In this document: one piece after another, positions 45,831-54,530 of the stretch | Numbering within the stretch: position 1 is the stretch's first letter | Layout of the letters: every line of letters starts with the position of its first letter | NCBI RefSeq assembly: GCF_034424625.1 | Contig: NZ_CP139977.1 | Span: forward strand, 1 to 64,000 | Reading direction: 5' to 3' | DNA: 64,000 nt | From: Janthinobacterium lividum | GTDB lineage: Bacteria > Pseudomonadota > Gammaproteobacteria > Burkholderiales > Burkholderiaceae_D | Program-made: the position numbers and the translations under genes | Notes under the pieces: generated by a model | Seen by the model: only the letters and a program-made list of their open reading frames with translations | What the model was told of the DNA's origin: nothing | Database searches by the model: none

Positions 45831-46409
45831 TTAGCGACAACTGCCCCCCCAACCCAGTACGACAGTTTCCCAGGTCATCTTGTCACCACACGTTTTTTTT
45901 TCTTCTTCTCTCCGGTTTGGCTGTGCACTTCGCATCGGCGCACCGTCCGCGATCATGGCTTCCGTCGGTTTTGCTTTTTCCATTTCGGCTAATGCTGCGG
46001 TGGCTTCTTTGATCTTCGAGATCGGGCATTCCAGCATGAAAGCATGTGGGCGTTCTTGAGTAGCGGCAGATTCTCGTTTTACCGCAGAGGCGCTACATAG
46101 CTGAGCTGTAACGGCGCGAAAATATTGCTCGTCGAATTCTGTTCCATCCTCGGAGTGCAAAAGCAAAACCTGGCCATTTGTACACGCCTTTGTGACGAAG
46201 CGAAGGGCGAGCCGAGCATAAATTTCGCTCTCATCGCGCGTGCCGGCTTCAACGAAGGTCCTTTGCCCTAACCGACTCGTGGTCTTCGGCGCTAAATCGC
46301 AGACCGAGTCATCCGTCGGTTTTTTTGCGAAGGCTACAGCATGCGACGAAGTTGAAAAAAGACTTAAAGAAAGGAAAATCATAATTGATAAAAATTTCCA
46401 GCCATACAT
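45831..46409 (-). CDS. Secreted hypothetical protein of the transfer region
   Basis: A 192-residue protein with a Sec signal peptide (hydrophobic residues 5-18, cleavage after SSHA). The mature protein contains five Cys residues, suggesting disulfides consistent with the DsbC/TraF-type machinery nearby. No recognised domain. It is on the same strand as the S49 peptidase just downstream and the tra genes further upstream. The N-terminal coding part (46300-46409) is more AT-rich than the rest. Its ATG is about 116 bases from the plus-strand small membrane-protein gene, so the two are divergent. Confidence 0.55.
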   Translation of the reverse strand: MYGWKFLSIMIFLSLSLFSTSSHAVAFAKKPTDDSVCDLAPKTTSRLGQRTFVEAGTRDESEIYARLALRFVTKACTNGQVLLLHSEDGTEFDEQYFRAVTAQLCSASAVKRESAATQERPHAFMLECPISKIKEATAALAEMEKAKPTEAMIADGAPMRSAQPNRREEEKKTCGDKMTWETVVLGWGGSCR

Positions 46410-46524
46410 GATTTTAATGTCCTTCCGTAAGGTTATTCAGTCTGAATTTATATTTACATACTTGAAAAAAGAAAAAATATCACTATTATTTCCTTTCTTG
46501 GTCACCTGTTCGTGGAGGAAGTTC

Positions 46525-46851
46525 ATGATTCATTTAAAGAAAGTATTGATGTGTGGAATCGTCGGATCGATTTTCGGTGGCGTTCTCGGATATGGCGAAT
46601 CTACAACGGTAACAGCCATTTTTTCGATAATTGGTTTCATTTTTATTGTAATGCTATATGAATTGATTTACCTTATACATTATATAATTACGAAATTTCA
46701 CAAATGCAGTGGGGAAACCACATTACGCTCTCATGCTCATCGATACGATACCGATTTTTATGATGGAAATCTCATAAAAAATCCGTCATACAGAATCGAT
46801 GAGCATGGCAATTCAAGTTTGGATGCTAGATGGTTATCTAGGGAGAATTAA
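46525..46851 (+). CDS. Small inner-membrane protein next to traG, possible exclusion protein
   Basis: A 108-residue protein with two hydrophobic helices (about residues 8-24 and 29-55) and a hydrophilic tail (YDTDFYDGNLIKNPSYRIDE). I chose ATG 46525, which follows GGAGGAAG by six bases; the frame runs upstream but without support. It is convergent with traG, the stop codons lying only seven bases apart. It is the only plus-strand gene of the transfer region. In F and SXT/R391 a small inner-membrane exclusion protein (TraS/Eex) sits beside traG and recognises its C-terminus. That role is plausible here, although the orientation is opposite. Strongly AT-rich. Confidence 0.5.
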   Translation: MIHLKKVLMCGIVGSIFGGVLGYGESTTVTAIFSIIGFIFIVMLYELIYLIHYIITKFHKCSGETTLRSHAHRYDTDFYDGNLIKNPSYRIDEHGNSSLDARWLSREN

Positions 46852-46858
46852 TGTGCGT

Positions 46859-49723
46859 CTATTTATTTAATAATTTATTCAAATTATCTTTCGCCTTTCT
46901 TTTTAGATATTGGAAATGTTTGGCAACGACATCGGGATCTTCAGTAACTTGTTCATTTGCATTTCCAAAAAGAGATTTATCTGTCGCAATGTGCCCTGAT
47001 GGGTTTTCTTTAATGCCTGTAGATTTGTAAAAATCCTTCTTTGATTGATTTACTTCTCGGTCTAAAGCGTCGTATTTGTTAGAAATTTCCTTCTGCAATG
47101 GCGATGGGGATTCTTTGATTCTCACTTGTTCCTTTTCAACCCAGCTTTTTCCTTCTCGCTGTAAGCTTGTGCCGCTTGCATCGGCAACCTCCCCGCTGCC
47201 CCCTATTTTCCCGGAAGGTTTTTGATTCACCTTTAATTTGTTGTTTTTGTGAATTTTTATTAAATCCGGATTCAAAGACAAGTCGGATTTATCACGATGA
47301 TAAATTTCTCGAACAGCTTTAAATGAATTCGGAAGATTAGATTTTGCGCTAGGAATAATCGGTGACTTCGCGATACTACCTAAATGCGAATCAAATAGTA
47401 TTTGAGCGGAAGCGCTACTCTCGCCATGTGAGAGTAGCGCTTCAAACAAGTCGATGTTTTTAGGATTTTTTGCAAGATCGATGCTCATTACTTCACCGCG
47501 TTCAAATGCCCCGGAGACAGTTCTTGAATATTCTTCTTGTTCTCGAAGCGTTGCATCCGCTCTTTCAGATCTAGAAACAGAATTTGTCAATCTTGCAGCA
47601 ATCTCTTGCCCATTTCTATGGTCCGATATTACCGAATTCAATAAGCTAGTATTTTTGGCAAGCATTTCTCCCCATTCCTTAAATTTTGTTACTTCTTCAC
47701 TACTTAGTTTGTTTTTGATCTCTTTTAGTTGTTGGTCAATCGATGCGACGTAATCCTTGGCACCACGAGCAGATATACCGACGCTTCCGACTCCAGGTAT
47801 GCCGGGCTTAAACTCAACAGCGCCGCCAAATGCGACGGTTGCTACTTGCTGCTCGGTGGCCCCAGTTGCTTTGGCCACATTCTCGGCCACTTGGCGGAGC
47901 TCGTTCGTACGTTGTCCAAAACCTTCTGTACTAGCCCTGTTTGTACCTTTAGACGCGTTTTGAATACCAGAGGTTCCTTGCGAATGTGTTAGCGCGTCCG
48001 ACAGGACTGCGGCTTTATCATTGGTGGCTGCGATGGCCTCAGACTTTGCCGCGCTAGCGGACTTCCTAGCGGCTGCAACGTGCTGTTGCGTAATCTTGGC
48101 GTCGACGATCTTCGAAACAGGCCCCTCATTGGCAAATGCTTTTCCTGCCGTGATTCCAGACAGTTCACCACCTGTATACGTGTTCCCCGAAAAATCATTT
48201 TGCCGACTTCTGAAGAACGGTGACGAGCGGACAGGCGCCAAGGTCATCTGGTCCATGGCGACATTTCCCATAGATACGTTGCCTGTTGCCGCCGAATTGG
48301 TGGCAGTGGTCACATTGCCTTGCAACAGGCGCATGCCATCGACGAGCGCGGTGCCGAAGTTCTCCATGCGCTTGAGGGCAGCCCAGGCAATGAAGGGAAT
48401 GCTGATGGTCATATAGCCGACGACGGCTTCGCCAGAAATGGCGCTGGAAAAAATGGTCGAGGAAGTAGTCAGCGACAGGGCGTTGACCCCGTTGCCTACG
48501 CTGGCCGCGGCGGCCAAATCGCGCATTGCATACATGGTCGCAGCGTAGTTGAGGATGGCATACAACGGCGGCCAAAGCTGGATCCAAATAAGCACAGACG
48601 CATAGTTCTTGAAGCCAGCCACGGTATCTTTGCCGTTAGCCAGCATAAGGAGCAGGATCAGCAGCGGGAACATCGCGTACGCCACCACTTCGACCACGTT
48701 ACGGATGACGGGCAGTGCTTGTTCAGCTATTTTCCCAGCATTGATCCACGCCGCATTGGTCTGAACCACCGCCTGCGCGCGGCCGACAGCCAGCAGCATC
48801 GTGGCCGGATCGTTGTCCTTTTGGCCAGCCAGAAGGCTAGTGTCGTTCACAGCATTGATGAGTGCGTTTTGGCGGATGATATCAGCAGCGCTGGCCGAGG
48901 CATCGGCAATTTTTGCTTTCAGATAGGCTTGCTGTATCTGGTCCGCGATCAGGGCCGAGGCTACCGCCCCAGGAAGCGTCGGATTCATGCGGAATGCCAG
49001 TGTGCCCTGGATGCGCTGAACTTCGGCCGGCATTTTCGCCGATAGCTTTGTATATGCCTGAGGACAGGTGAGCACTTCCGAGGTACCGGCCGCATTCGTG
49101 ACGCCGGTAAACCTGGCAGGATTGGGATCCCCCATGAGCGCCCAAACGTCACCAGAGGTCGCAAATGCTTCCGGTGACAGGTAGCCAGAGGCCAGATCGA
49201 ACATCGTGCACTGGTGCAGAAAATTAATCAGATCGTTCCTGAAGTACGGACTTTGGAACACGACCTTGGACGTTTCGCGCACCAGCCGGCTGCCGAACAT
49301 GAGTCCATTGTTCTGATAGCTCAGCTTATCCGGCATGCCGGCCGGCCCCGGAATCACCTGCATGGCTGTTTCTTCGAGTTCCGTCAGACTATTGCCGACC
49401 GTACTGGTCAGCGAAGCAAGCACCGCCAGGCCGAACGGGACGTTGTCGACGAATACTTCGGCCGAACCTCCCGTCTTGTCGACAATACCGACAGTGACCT
49501 TTGGCACTACGAGTACTGAAAATACCAGGACGACCGAGGCGAGCCACTTCCAGCCCACCATCTTTTCCGGGGCGAAGGCATAGCCTACCAGTGCGGCCAC
49601 GAAGCCGCACACGGCGACGATGCCGAGAGCATTTCGGTAGGTGTTGGCGCCGACCATGGCGGCCACTGCATTCATCAGCCCGTACAAACTGTCCGAGTTC
49701 TGGTAAGCGAAAATTTCCCACAT
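46859..49723 (-). CDS. traG: TraG, conjugation mating-pair stabilisation protein
   Basis: A 954-residue inner-membrane protein. The N-terminal ~460 residues are the TraG_N domain with several membrane spans (MWEIFAYQNSDSLYGLMNAV, VVAYAMFPLLILLLMLANGK, VGYMTISIPFIAWAALKRME). The C-terminal half is a large hydrophilic, periplasm-facing region. In F this protein supports pilus assembly and mating-pair stabilisation; in F and SXT/R391 the C-terminus is also the target of entry exclusion. ATG 49723 follows AGGAGGT with ideal spacing. Last of the tra operon in this window. The C-terminal coding part (46859 to about 47700) is clearly more AT-rich than the N-terminal part, suggesting recombination. 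Confidence 0.9.
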   Translation of the reverse strand: MWEIFAYQNSDSLYGLMNAVAAMVGANTYRNALGIVAVCGFVAALVGYAFAPEKMVGWKWLASVVLVFSVLVVPKVTVGIVDKTGGSAEVFVDNVPFGLAVLASLTSTVGNSLTELEETAMQVIPGPAGMPDKLSYQNNGLMFGSRLVRETSKVVFQSPYFRNDLINFLHQCTMFDLASGYLSPEAFATSGDVWALMGDPNPARFTGVTNAAGTSEVLTCPQAYTKLSAKMPAEVQRIQGTLAFRMNPTLPGAVASALIADQIQQAYLKAKIADASASAADIIRQNALINAVNDTSLLAGQKDNDPATMLLAVGRAQAVVQTNAAWINAGKIAEQALPVIRNVVEVVAYAMFPLLILLLMLANGKDTVAGFKNYASVLIWIQLWPPLYAILNYAATMYAMRDLAAAASVGNGVNALSLTTSSTIFSSAISGEAVVGYMTISIPFIAWAALKRMENFGTALVDGMRLLQGNVTTATNSAATGNVSMGNVAMDQMTLAPVRSSPFFRSRQNDFSGNTYTGGELSGITAGKAFANEGPVSKIVDAKITQQHVAAARKSASAAKSEAIAATNDKAAVLSDALTHSQGTSGIQNASKGTNRASTEGFGQRTNELRQVAENVAKATGATEQQVATVAFGGAVEFKPGIPGVGSVGISARGAKDYVASIDQQLKEIKNKLSSEEVTKFKEWGEMLAKNTSLLNSVISDHRNGQEIAARLTNSVSRSERADATLREQEEYSRTVSGAFERGEVMSIDLAKNPKNIDLFEALLSHGESSASAQILFDSHLGSIAKSPIIPSAKSNLPNSFKAVREIYHRDKSDLSLNPDLIKIHKNNKLKVNQKPSGKIGGSGEVADASGTSLQREGKSWVEKEQVRIKESPSPLQKEISNKYDALDREVNQSKKDFYKSTGIKENPSGHIATDKSLFGNANEQVTEDPDVVAKHFQYLKRKAKDNLNKLLNK

Positions 49724-49747
49724 GACTATTTACCTCCTTCTTTTTTA

Positions 49748-51169
49748 TCAACGCAGATAGGCGGCCTGGCGTCCCAGCAGATCGAGTACCTGCTGCGGCA
49801 TATTGGCGCGCATTTGCCGTGACAGTTGTTCCAGGTGGTTGGACACCACCGTGATAGAGCCTACTTTCTGGTAGACGAGGGCCTTTTCGCGGGACAGCTG
49901 GGCCAGCATGTCTTTGGCACGCAGCCGGATTTCTTGCGCTCTTATCTTTTGTTGGGCGTTTAACGTGAAATCCTTTTCGAGCGCCCCCATACCCAACCTG
50001 AGGTTCTTCTCGAGAAACATGTAGGCGTAATCCGCGGCAATCACATCCCGATAGGTGGCAATCAGCTGCTCATTGGCTGTGGCAGAAGGAAACGATGCGC
50101 CGATCGACAGCATGCGGTAGACAGGCTCACTGGTCTGGTTCACAAAACCGACCTCCGGCGACATGTTGGGAATCGGTGTGCGCGTCTCGATTTTGTAAGC
50201 GATAGAACGCATCAGTTTTTCAACCTTGGCGGTAAATGGCGTGTGGACGTAGGCGGGATCCACGGTAACCTGGTCACACGTTGTAAAATTGTTGCACCGC
50301 AACACTGTTTGGTGGACGTTCCCGCCGCCAGCGTCCGACTGGCCATAGAGCAGCTGGGAGATGGAAGTGAAGGTCGGAGCAATTGGGTTGTCGTCTCGTC
50401 CTTCCGGATAGAAAATAACGGTGCCGACCATGCTCATGACCATTTCCCGCTCTTTGTCGTCCAGGTAGTTGCCAGCGAGCTTGAGCGATTCCCAGGTGAG
50501 GTTGCCGACGAACGGCGCCTTGTTTTTGACCAGGGGATCGGAGGATTTGCGCGCCGTATCGAGAATGGAGCCCTTGTCGGATTTGCAGCGGACGGCTGCG
50601 GCGGCATAGTCCGATTCGAGGCCCAGCGAGACGGCGATGTCCTCGCATGCCTTGCTGGAGCTGAACCCCGTGGCCTCGGCGGCCGACGAGACCAGGGATT
50701 TGGCGGTGTTGCAGGAATTGATTTGCGCATTCGTCATCATCGATTCGAGGTTTTTGGTCCACTTGGTGATACCGCCGAGCATCGGGGATACCGATTCGAG
50801 CGCGAGTTGAAACGCTACGCCCGGTAGCGCGGAGGTGACGTTCTTGAGCATGTTCTTGAATTCGGCCGCCGAAATGTAGGAGAACGAGCCGCCGAAAAGA
50901 TCGATGCCACCGCACCCGGCTTTGGCCGTCGGGTAGTTAATTGCCATTAATTGATACGTCTTGTTCGGCGCGCGCAGTATCAGGCTGCCGCCACTGTAGG
51001 TGTTGTAGACCTGGCCTCGGAAAGCGCCCGGGGCCGAGTAGTTGCCGATGGCGCCGAGGTCGTTGAACATCTTGTTGACTTCGGCATTCAGGTCACCGGC
51101 GAAGGCCAGATGGCTATAAAGGGTACTGCTGGACAGGGATAGTGCGATGATGAGTTTGCGCATAGGCAT
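49748..51169 (-). CDS. traH: TraH, conjugal pilus assembly protein
   Basis: A 473-residue exported protein. ATG 51169 after AGGAG gives a signal peptide ending HLAFA. The long frame to 51505 only overlaps traF in another phase and is not real. Mature features include FNDLGAIGNYSAPGAFRGQV, the conserved start of TraH, and a Cys-rich centre (NSCNTAKSL, KACEDIAVSLG). A C-terminal coiled-coil-like helix follows. F TraH is about 458 residues, so the length is normal. It works with TraF, TraU, TraW, TrbC and TrbI in outer-envelope assembly of the F-type pilus. It starts ten bases after the traF stop. Confidence 0.9.
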   Translation of the reverse strand: MPMRKLIIALSLSSSTLYSHLAFAGDLNAEVNKMFNDLGAIGNYSAPGAFRGQVYNTYSGGSLILRAPNKTYQLMAINYPTAKAGCGGIDLFGGSFSYISAAEFKNMLKNVTSALPGVAFQLALESVSPMLGGITKWTKNLESMMTNAQINSCNTAKSLVSSAAEATGFSSSKACEDIAVSLGLESDYAAAAVRCKSDKGSILDTARKSSDPLVKNKAPFVGNLTWESLKLAGNYLDDKEREMVMSMVGTVIFYPEGRDDNPIAPTFTSISQLLYGQSDAGGGNVHQTVLRCNNFTTCDQVTVDPAYVHTPFTAKVEKLMRSIAYKIETRTPIPNMSPEVGFVNQTSEPVYRMLSIGASFPSATANEQLIATYRDVIAADYAYMFLEKNLRLGMGALEKDFTLNAQQKIRAQEIRLRAKDMLAQLSREKALVYQKVGSITVVSNHLEQLSRQMRANMPQQVLDLLGRQAAYLR

Positions 51170-51179
51170 GATGAGCTCC

Positions 51180-52034
51180 TTAACGAGATGAAAGTGTTTT
51201 TCCAAAAAGTGTTTCGACGGCTTCTGCGGCGCGCGGCCGCAGGGCGTCGATCCGTTCCACCAGCTGGCCTTCCGACAGCACACCAAAACCGACCGGCATG
51301 ATCTTGCCGGTGATGGGCTGTGCCAAAAACAGCGCCGGAACTTGCTTGACGTTGAGCGTGGCGGCGGTACCGTTGTCGGTGCGGGCATTGGTAAAACCCG
51401 GCACCGCGCCGCCATCCAGGCTGACTGGCAGCACCTGGATACGGTACTTCGTGGAGAACGCCCGCAATACCGGCCCATAGGCATGGCAGTACGGACAATC
51501 GCCACGGAAGAAGAACATCAGGATGTGGTCGCTCCCGATGTTGGCGAGGGCGGAAGATCTCTCCTGCATTTGTACCTGTTCAAATACCTCCAGCGCCTGC
51601 GCATTGACGGGCCGGCCCTGCGTGGTGGGGTCCAGGTCCGGATTGGCCCACGCCACTTTCTGCGACAGGTCGGCGAACAGCGAGGCATTCCTGACGATCT
51701 TCGATTCGAGCTCCATGTAGCGGCGCACATTGGCGACAGTCGGGTTCATGACGGCGACGGCCTTGAGCTGTTCCAGCTGCAGTTGCAACTCACGCAGCGC
51801 CTTGACTTCAGGCGGCGGCTGCGGCGTGGTGGGTTTTGGTAGCGCGACTGGCGCAGGCGACACTATTTCCTTCTGCGGTTCGTACCTTGCCGGGTCGTCA
51901 TAAAAATGCCAGCCGCGCCGCACAGCGGCCTGCGCGCCAGCAGCGTGGCCTTGTGCAGGGACACTGGCGGGAACCTGGGCGTGTACGGCTCCGCATGCGA
52001 GCATCACTGCCAGACAGTATTGGTGCATTCTCAT
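51180..52034 (-). CDS. traF: TraF, thioredoxin-like conjugal transfer protein
   Basis: A 284-residue periplasmic protein with a signal peptide (ending VHA). The N-terminal region reads RRGWHFYDDPARYEP, typical of TraF, followed by a helical stretch. The C-terminal thioredoxin fold contains FFRGDCPYCHAYGPVLRAFS, with a CxxC pair; F plasmid TraF lacks this, but many relatives keep it. It is needed for pilus assembly, possibly by promoting disulfides in TraU, TraN and TraH. Starts four bases inside the end of the small secreted gene upstream. Confidence 0.9.
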   Translation of the reverse strand: MRMHQYCLAVMLACGAVHAQVPASVPAQGHAAGAQAAVRRGWHFYDDPARYEPQKEIVSPAPVALPKPTTPQPPPEVKALRELQLQLEQLKAVAVMNPTVANVRRYMELESKIVRNASLFADLSQKVAWANPDLDPTTQGRPVNAQALEVFEQVQMQERSSALANIGSDHILMFFFRGDCPYCHAYGPVLRAFSTKYRIQVLPVSLDGGAVPGFTNARTDNGTAATLNVKQVPALFLAQPITGKIMPVGFGVLSEGQLVERIDALRPRAAEAVETLFGKTLSSR

Positions 52035-52444
52035 AGCGATTTCTCCAGGCGCAGATGGGTGGGCGGCTGGCCATTGCGGCAGTAATTGATGCCGATATCG
52101 ATCGTTTGCCTATTTGGTGCCTGCCCCGGTGCGAGCCTGACGCCTTCCTGCCAAAAGCGGACGTTGAGCCGGCGGCAACCGTCCTGGGCGTAGCGGGCCA
52201 GTGTCGTCACATCCATGAAGAGCGCAGAGGTGGCAGAAAAGCGCTGGGTGATCGCATCCGCCACTTCTCCCGTCAGCATGCCGGCTGCACGGCCGTCGGG
52301 TGCATCGATGGCCGCCAACATCAGTACTTTCGGATCGTTCACCGCCACGCGTGGTGTGGCTTCCGGGGCCGCACAGGTTGCGGCGCAGAGCATGGCAGAG
52401 CAAAGGGCAAGCGAAACCCTGCGCATGGTGGTTCGATTCAGCAT
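52031..52444 (-). CDS. Small secreted protein between TraN and TraF
   Basis: A 137-residue protein with a signal peptide (cleavage near TCAAPEA). The mature part contains VLMLAAIDAPDGRAAGMLTG and Cys residues in DGCRRLNVRFW and INYCRNGQPP, which probably form a disulfide. I chose ATG 52444 after GGAGAGGGAA; this overlaps the end of traN by seven bases. No name in F. Its coupling to traN and traF suggests a minor T4SS envelope component of the lineage. Function unknown. Confidence 0.65.
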   Translation of the reverse strand: MLNRTTMRRVSLALCSAMLCAATCAAPEATPRVAVNDPKVLMLAAIDAPDGRAAGMLTGEVADAITQRFSATSALFMDVTTLARYAQDGCRRLNVRFWQEGVRLAPGQAPNRQTIDIGINYCRNGQPPTHLRLEKSL

Positions 52445-53751
52445 TTCCCTCTCCCCAGATAACACGCTGGCGCACGCTGGGCGGCAGCATCCTTGACTGC
52501 CGCCACGTTGGGCAGCGTCGGTACGATCGAGGCATAGAACTCGGTCAGCTCGAGCTTCGCAAAGTCGATGCTTTGCAATTGATCCACGCTAAAGCCGGAA
52601 CACGCTGGATTTTTTGGTGCTCCCCAGCCCATGCCGAGCTGCGCCCTCCCCTGTTCGTTGATCATCCTGGCCAGGCGCGAGTTAAAACAGCATTTAGAGG
52701 TCGTGTGCTCGATGCACGACACGCATTTCCCTAATACCCGGATGCAGGAGCTGCACCAGGTGCCGATGGTGTGACATAGCTGGGCGCCCTCCTTCATCGC
52801 CAGCTTTCCCTCACCGGCGTTGCAGGACATCATCGAGACCGCGATGTACATCACCGCAGTCATCGCCAGACTCCAGGGATTGAACGCGATCGCCAGGTGT
52901 TCGGTGGTGGCCAGCGTGATGGAACCTGCCGGCAGCGCCGTGCCATTGACGGCCACCGTCACACCAAACGTCGTATAACTGCCGCTGAAACCGCCACTGG
53001 TCAGCAGTGCCTTGGCGCCTTGCGTGATGAACTCGCGGTTGCCGCTGTTCATCAGGATGTCGAATACCAGGCGCGAGCCGATGCCAAACAGGGACTGGTT
53101 AGTAAAGTGGGCCCCGGCGCCATCCGTATAGCAGCAGTTTTTGAGGAGCCGGTTGCGGCAGGTATTACCCTCGCCATTGAACAAAGTCATGCTCTTCGGA
53201 TCGAGATAGACGCCAGCCTCGCGCACGGCCTCCATGTAGGTCATGACCTGCGCAAAATCGACGTCATTCGTATAACTCGTACTGAAGCATTGCGTACCGA
53301 GACAGAACGTTTTTGGCGCACATGTAGCGCCAGCGGGGCAGCCGGTGGTGTACGCGGCCAGCGCCGTCTCGGCACTCAAGGGATCGCGGGCGATGGCTTG
53401 CGCGGCGGCGATAGCCGGATCGGTGGCCAGCACGGGCGGGCGCGGCGTGTTGGCCGAGTTCAGGGCGCCCACTTGCGCCGCGCAGGCCGGGTCGCCGGGT
53501 GTCAGGGCGCAGGCCGCCAGGTGGGTACTGGCATCGCTTTTGAGGTTACTCTTGCCGTGGTAGACGGTTTCGGGTGGCGACAGCGTATAGCCGGGCACGT
53601 GGGCAGTGGCGCTCTGGGTGGTGACGCTGGCCCGGGCCGCCTGGTTGGCAGCCGTGGCGCCGGCCAGATCCTGGTTGACTTGCGCCAGGACAATGGCAGG
53701 CTGCATGCTGCTCAAGCAGCAGGCGGTCGTCAGGGAGATCAAACGGCGCAT
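52438..53751 (-). CDS. traN: TraN, mating-pair stabilisation outer-membrane protein
   Basis: A 437-residue exported, Cys-rich protein with signal peptide (ending VLAQ). About twenty cysteines cluster in segments such as CPAGATCAPKTFCLGTQCF, RLLKNCCYTDG, and GTWCSSCIRVLGKCVSCIEH; the final KCCFNSRLARMINEQGR is conserved in TraN. It is shorter than F TraN (602 residues), lacking most of the variable recipient-contact region in the middle. It sits in the outer membrane and stabilises donor-recipient contact. Disulfides probably need DsbC/TraF. It starts two bases after the trbC stop. Confidence 0.9.
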   Translation of the reverse strand: MRRLISLTTACCLSSMQPAIVLAQVNQDLAGATAANQAARASVTTQSATAHVPGYTLSPPETVYHGKSNLKSDASTHLAACALTPGDPACAAQVGALNSANTPRPPVLATDPAIAAAQAIARDPLSAETALAAYTTGCPAGATCAPKTFCLGTQCFSTSYTNDVDFAQVMTYMEAVREAGVYLDPKSMTLFNGEGNTCRNRLLKNCCYTDGAGAHFTNQSLFGIGSRLVFDILMNSGNREFITQGAKALLTSGGFSGSYTTFGVTVAVNGTALPAGSITLATTEHLAIAFNPWSLAMTAVMYIAVSMMSCNAGEGKLAMKEGAQLCHTIGTWCSSCIRVLGKCVSCIEHTTSKCCFNSRLARMINEQGRAQLGMGWGAPKNPACSGFSVDQLQSIDFAKLELTEFYASIVPTLPNVAAVKDAAAQRAPACYLGRGKC

Positions 53752-53753
53752 GG

Positions 53754-54530
53754 CTATTTCCTCATCCTCTCCAGGAAGCGGCCGGCGCTGCCGGCAAAGC
53801 GCGGTGCGCGTTGCTCGATGGTTTTGAGCGCGTATTCAAGCGAGACGTCGCCGGCGACGCGAACATAAGCATCCGGCGCGAAACAACTCCCTGCCCCGCA
53901 GGCCTGGGCGGGTGCGCCGGCACTTAGTAAAACGAAGGTCGGCGCCTGGCGTACGGCAAAGCGGTCAAATGCCTGCGGATCGATTTGCCATGCCACCTTG
54001 CGCTCGCCCATGATTTTTTGGACATGCACCACGGTTTTGACCAGTGATCCGTCGTCCAGGCCCCGTAGTAACAGGGTCGCCTGCAGCTGCGCGGCTTGCA
54101 TCGCCAGTTTATTCAGCGCGGCTTCCGGCATGGCGAAGGTCACAAAGACCAGCAGCCGGTCGCCATTCAACGCGGCAAGCGCGATTGGATTGGATGCCGC
54201 TTCATAGCCTTTGGCAATGGCGCCCAGATCAACGGGTGGCGTTGGGCGAGGCTGCGGCAAGGCGTCGATCCGCATCCGTGGCGTAGTGGGAGTTGGCCCT
54301 GGCGGCGGGTCCTGCGGCATGGGATTGGCCCGTACCGCGCGGGCGATATCCTGCTCGGTGATGACCGGCTGCAGCTTTTTGGCACGTTCGATGTCCGCGT
54401 CAGTGATCGTTGGTATCGCCTGCGCCGCCACGGCCTGGGCCAGGAACAGAGAACTTAGCCCTGCCATGGTACGCAGTGCAGCAGGCCTGGCGCCTGCAGA
54501 GGGCACTTGGATCGGATTAGTAGCCAACAC
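53754..54530 (-). CDS. trbC: TrbC, conjugal transfer protein
   Basis: A 258-residue exported protein of the F-type TrbC family. I chose GTG 54530, after AAGGA and overlapping the end of traU by 14 bases; TTG 54527 is equally possible. The longer frame to 54623 is a shadow of traU. A signal-like helix (about residues 18-37) is followed by a Pro-rich segment. The TrbC domain includes DRLLVFVTFAMPEAALNKLA and the final LEYALKTIEQRAP. It interacts with TraW and TraF in pilus assembly in the periplasm. A Cys pair in CGAGSCF may be structural. Confidence 0.85.
   Translation of the reverse strand: MLATNPIQVPSAGARPAALRTMAGLSSLFLAQAVAAQAIPTITDADIERAKKLQPVITEQDIARAVRANPMPQDPPPGPTPTTPRMRIDALPQPRPTPPVDLGAIAKGYEAASNPIALAALNGDRLLVFVTFAMPEAALNKLAMQAAQLQATLLLRGLDDGSLVKTVVHVQKIMGERKVAWQIDPQAFDRFAVRQAPTFVLLSAGAPAQACGAGSCFAPDAYVRVAGDVSLEYALKTIEQRAPRFAGSAGRFLERMRK

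Noticed and set aside
46240..46851. 203-residue start for the small membrane protein beside traG
   Set aside because: The extension overlaps the start of the divergent secreted gene and has no ribosome site; GGAGGAAG precedes the ATG at 46525.
48320..49045. Plus-strand frame within traG
   Set aside because: It is antisense to a conserved TraG region and has no supporting features.
49748..51505. 585-residue version of TraH
   Set aside because: The first 112 residues are an out-of-phase shadow of traF; AGGAG and a signal peptide define the start at 51169.
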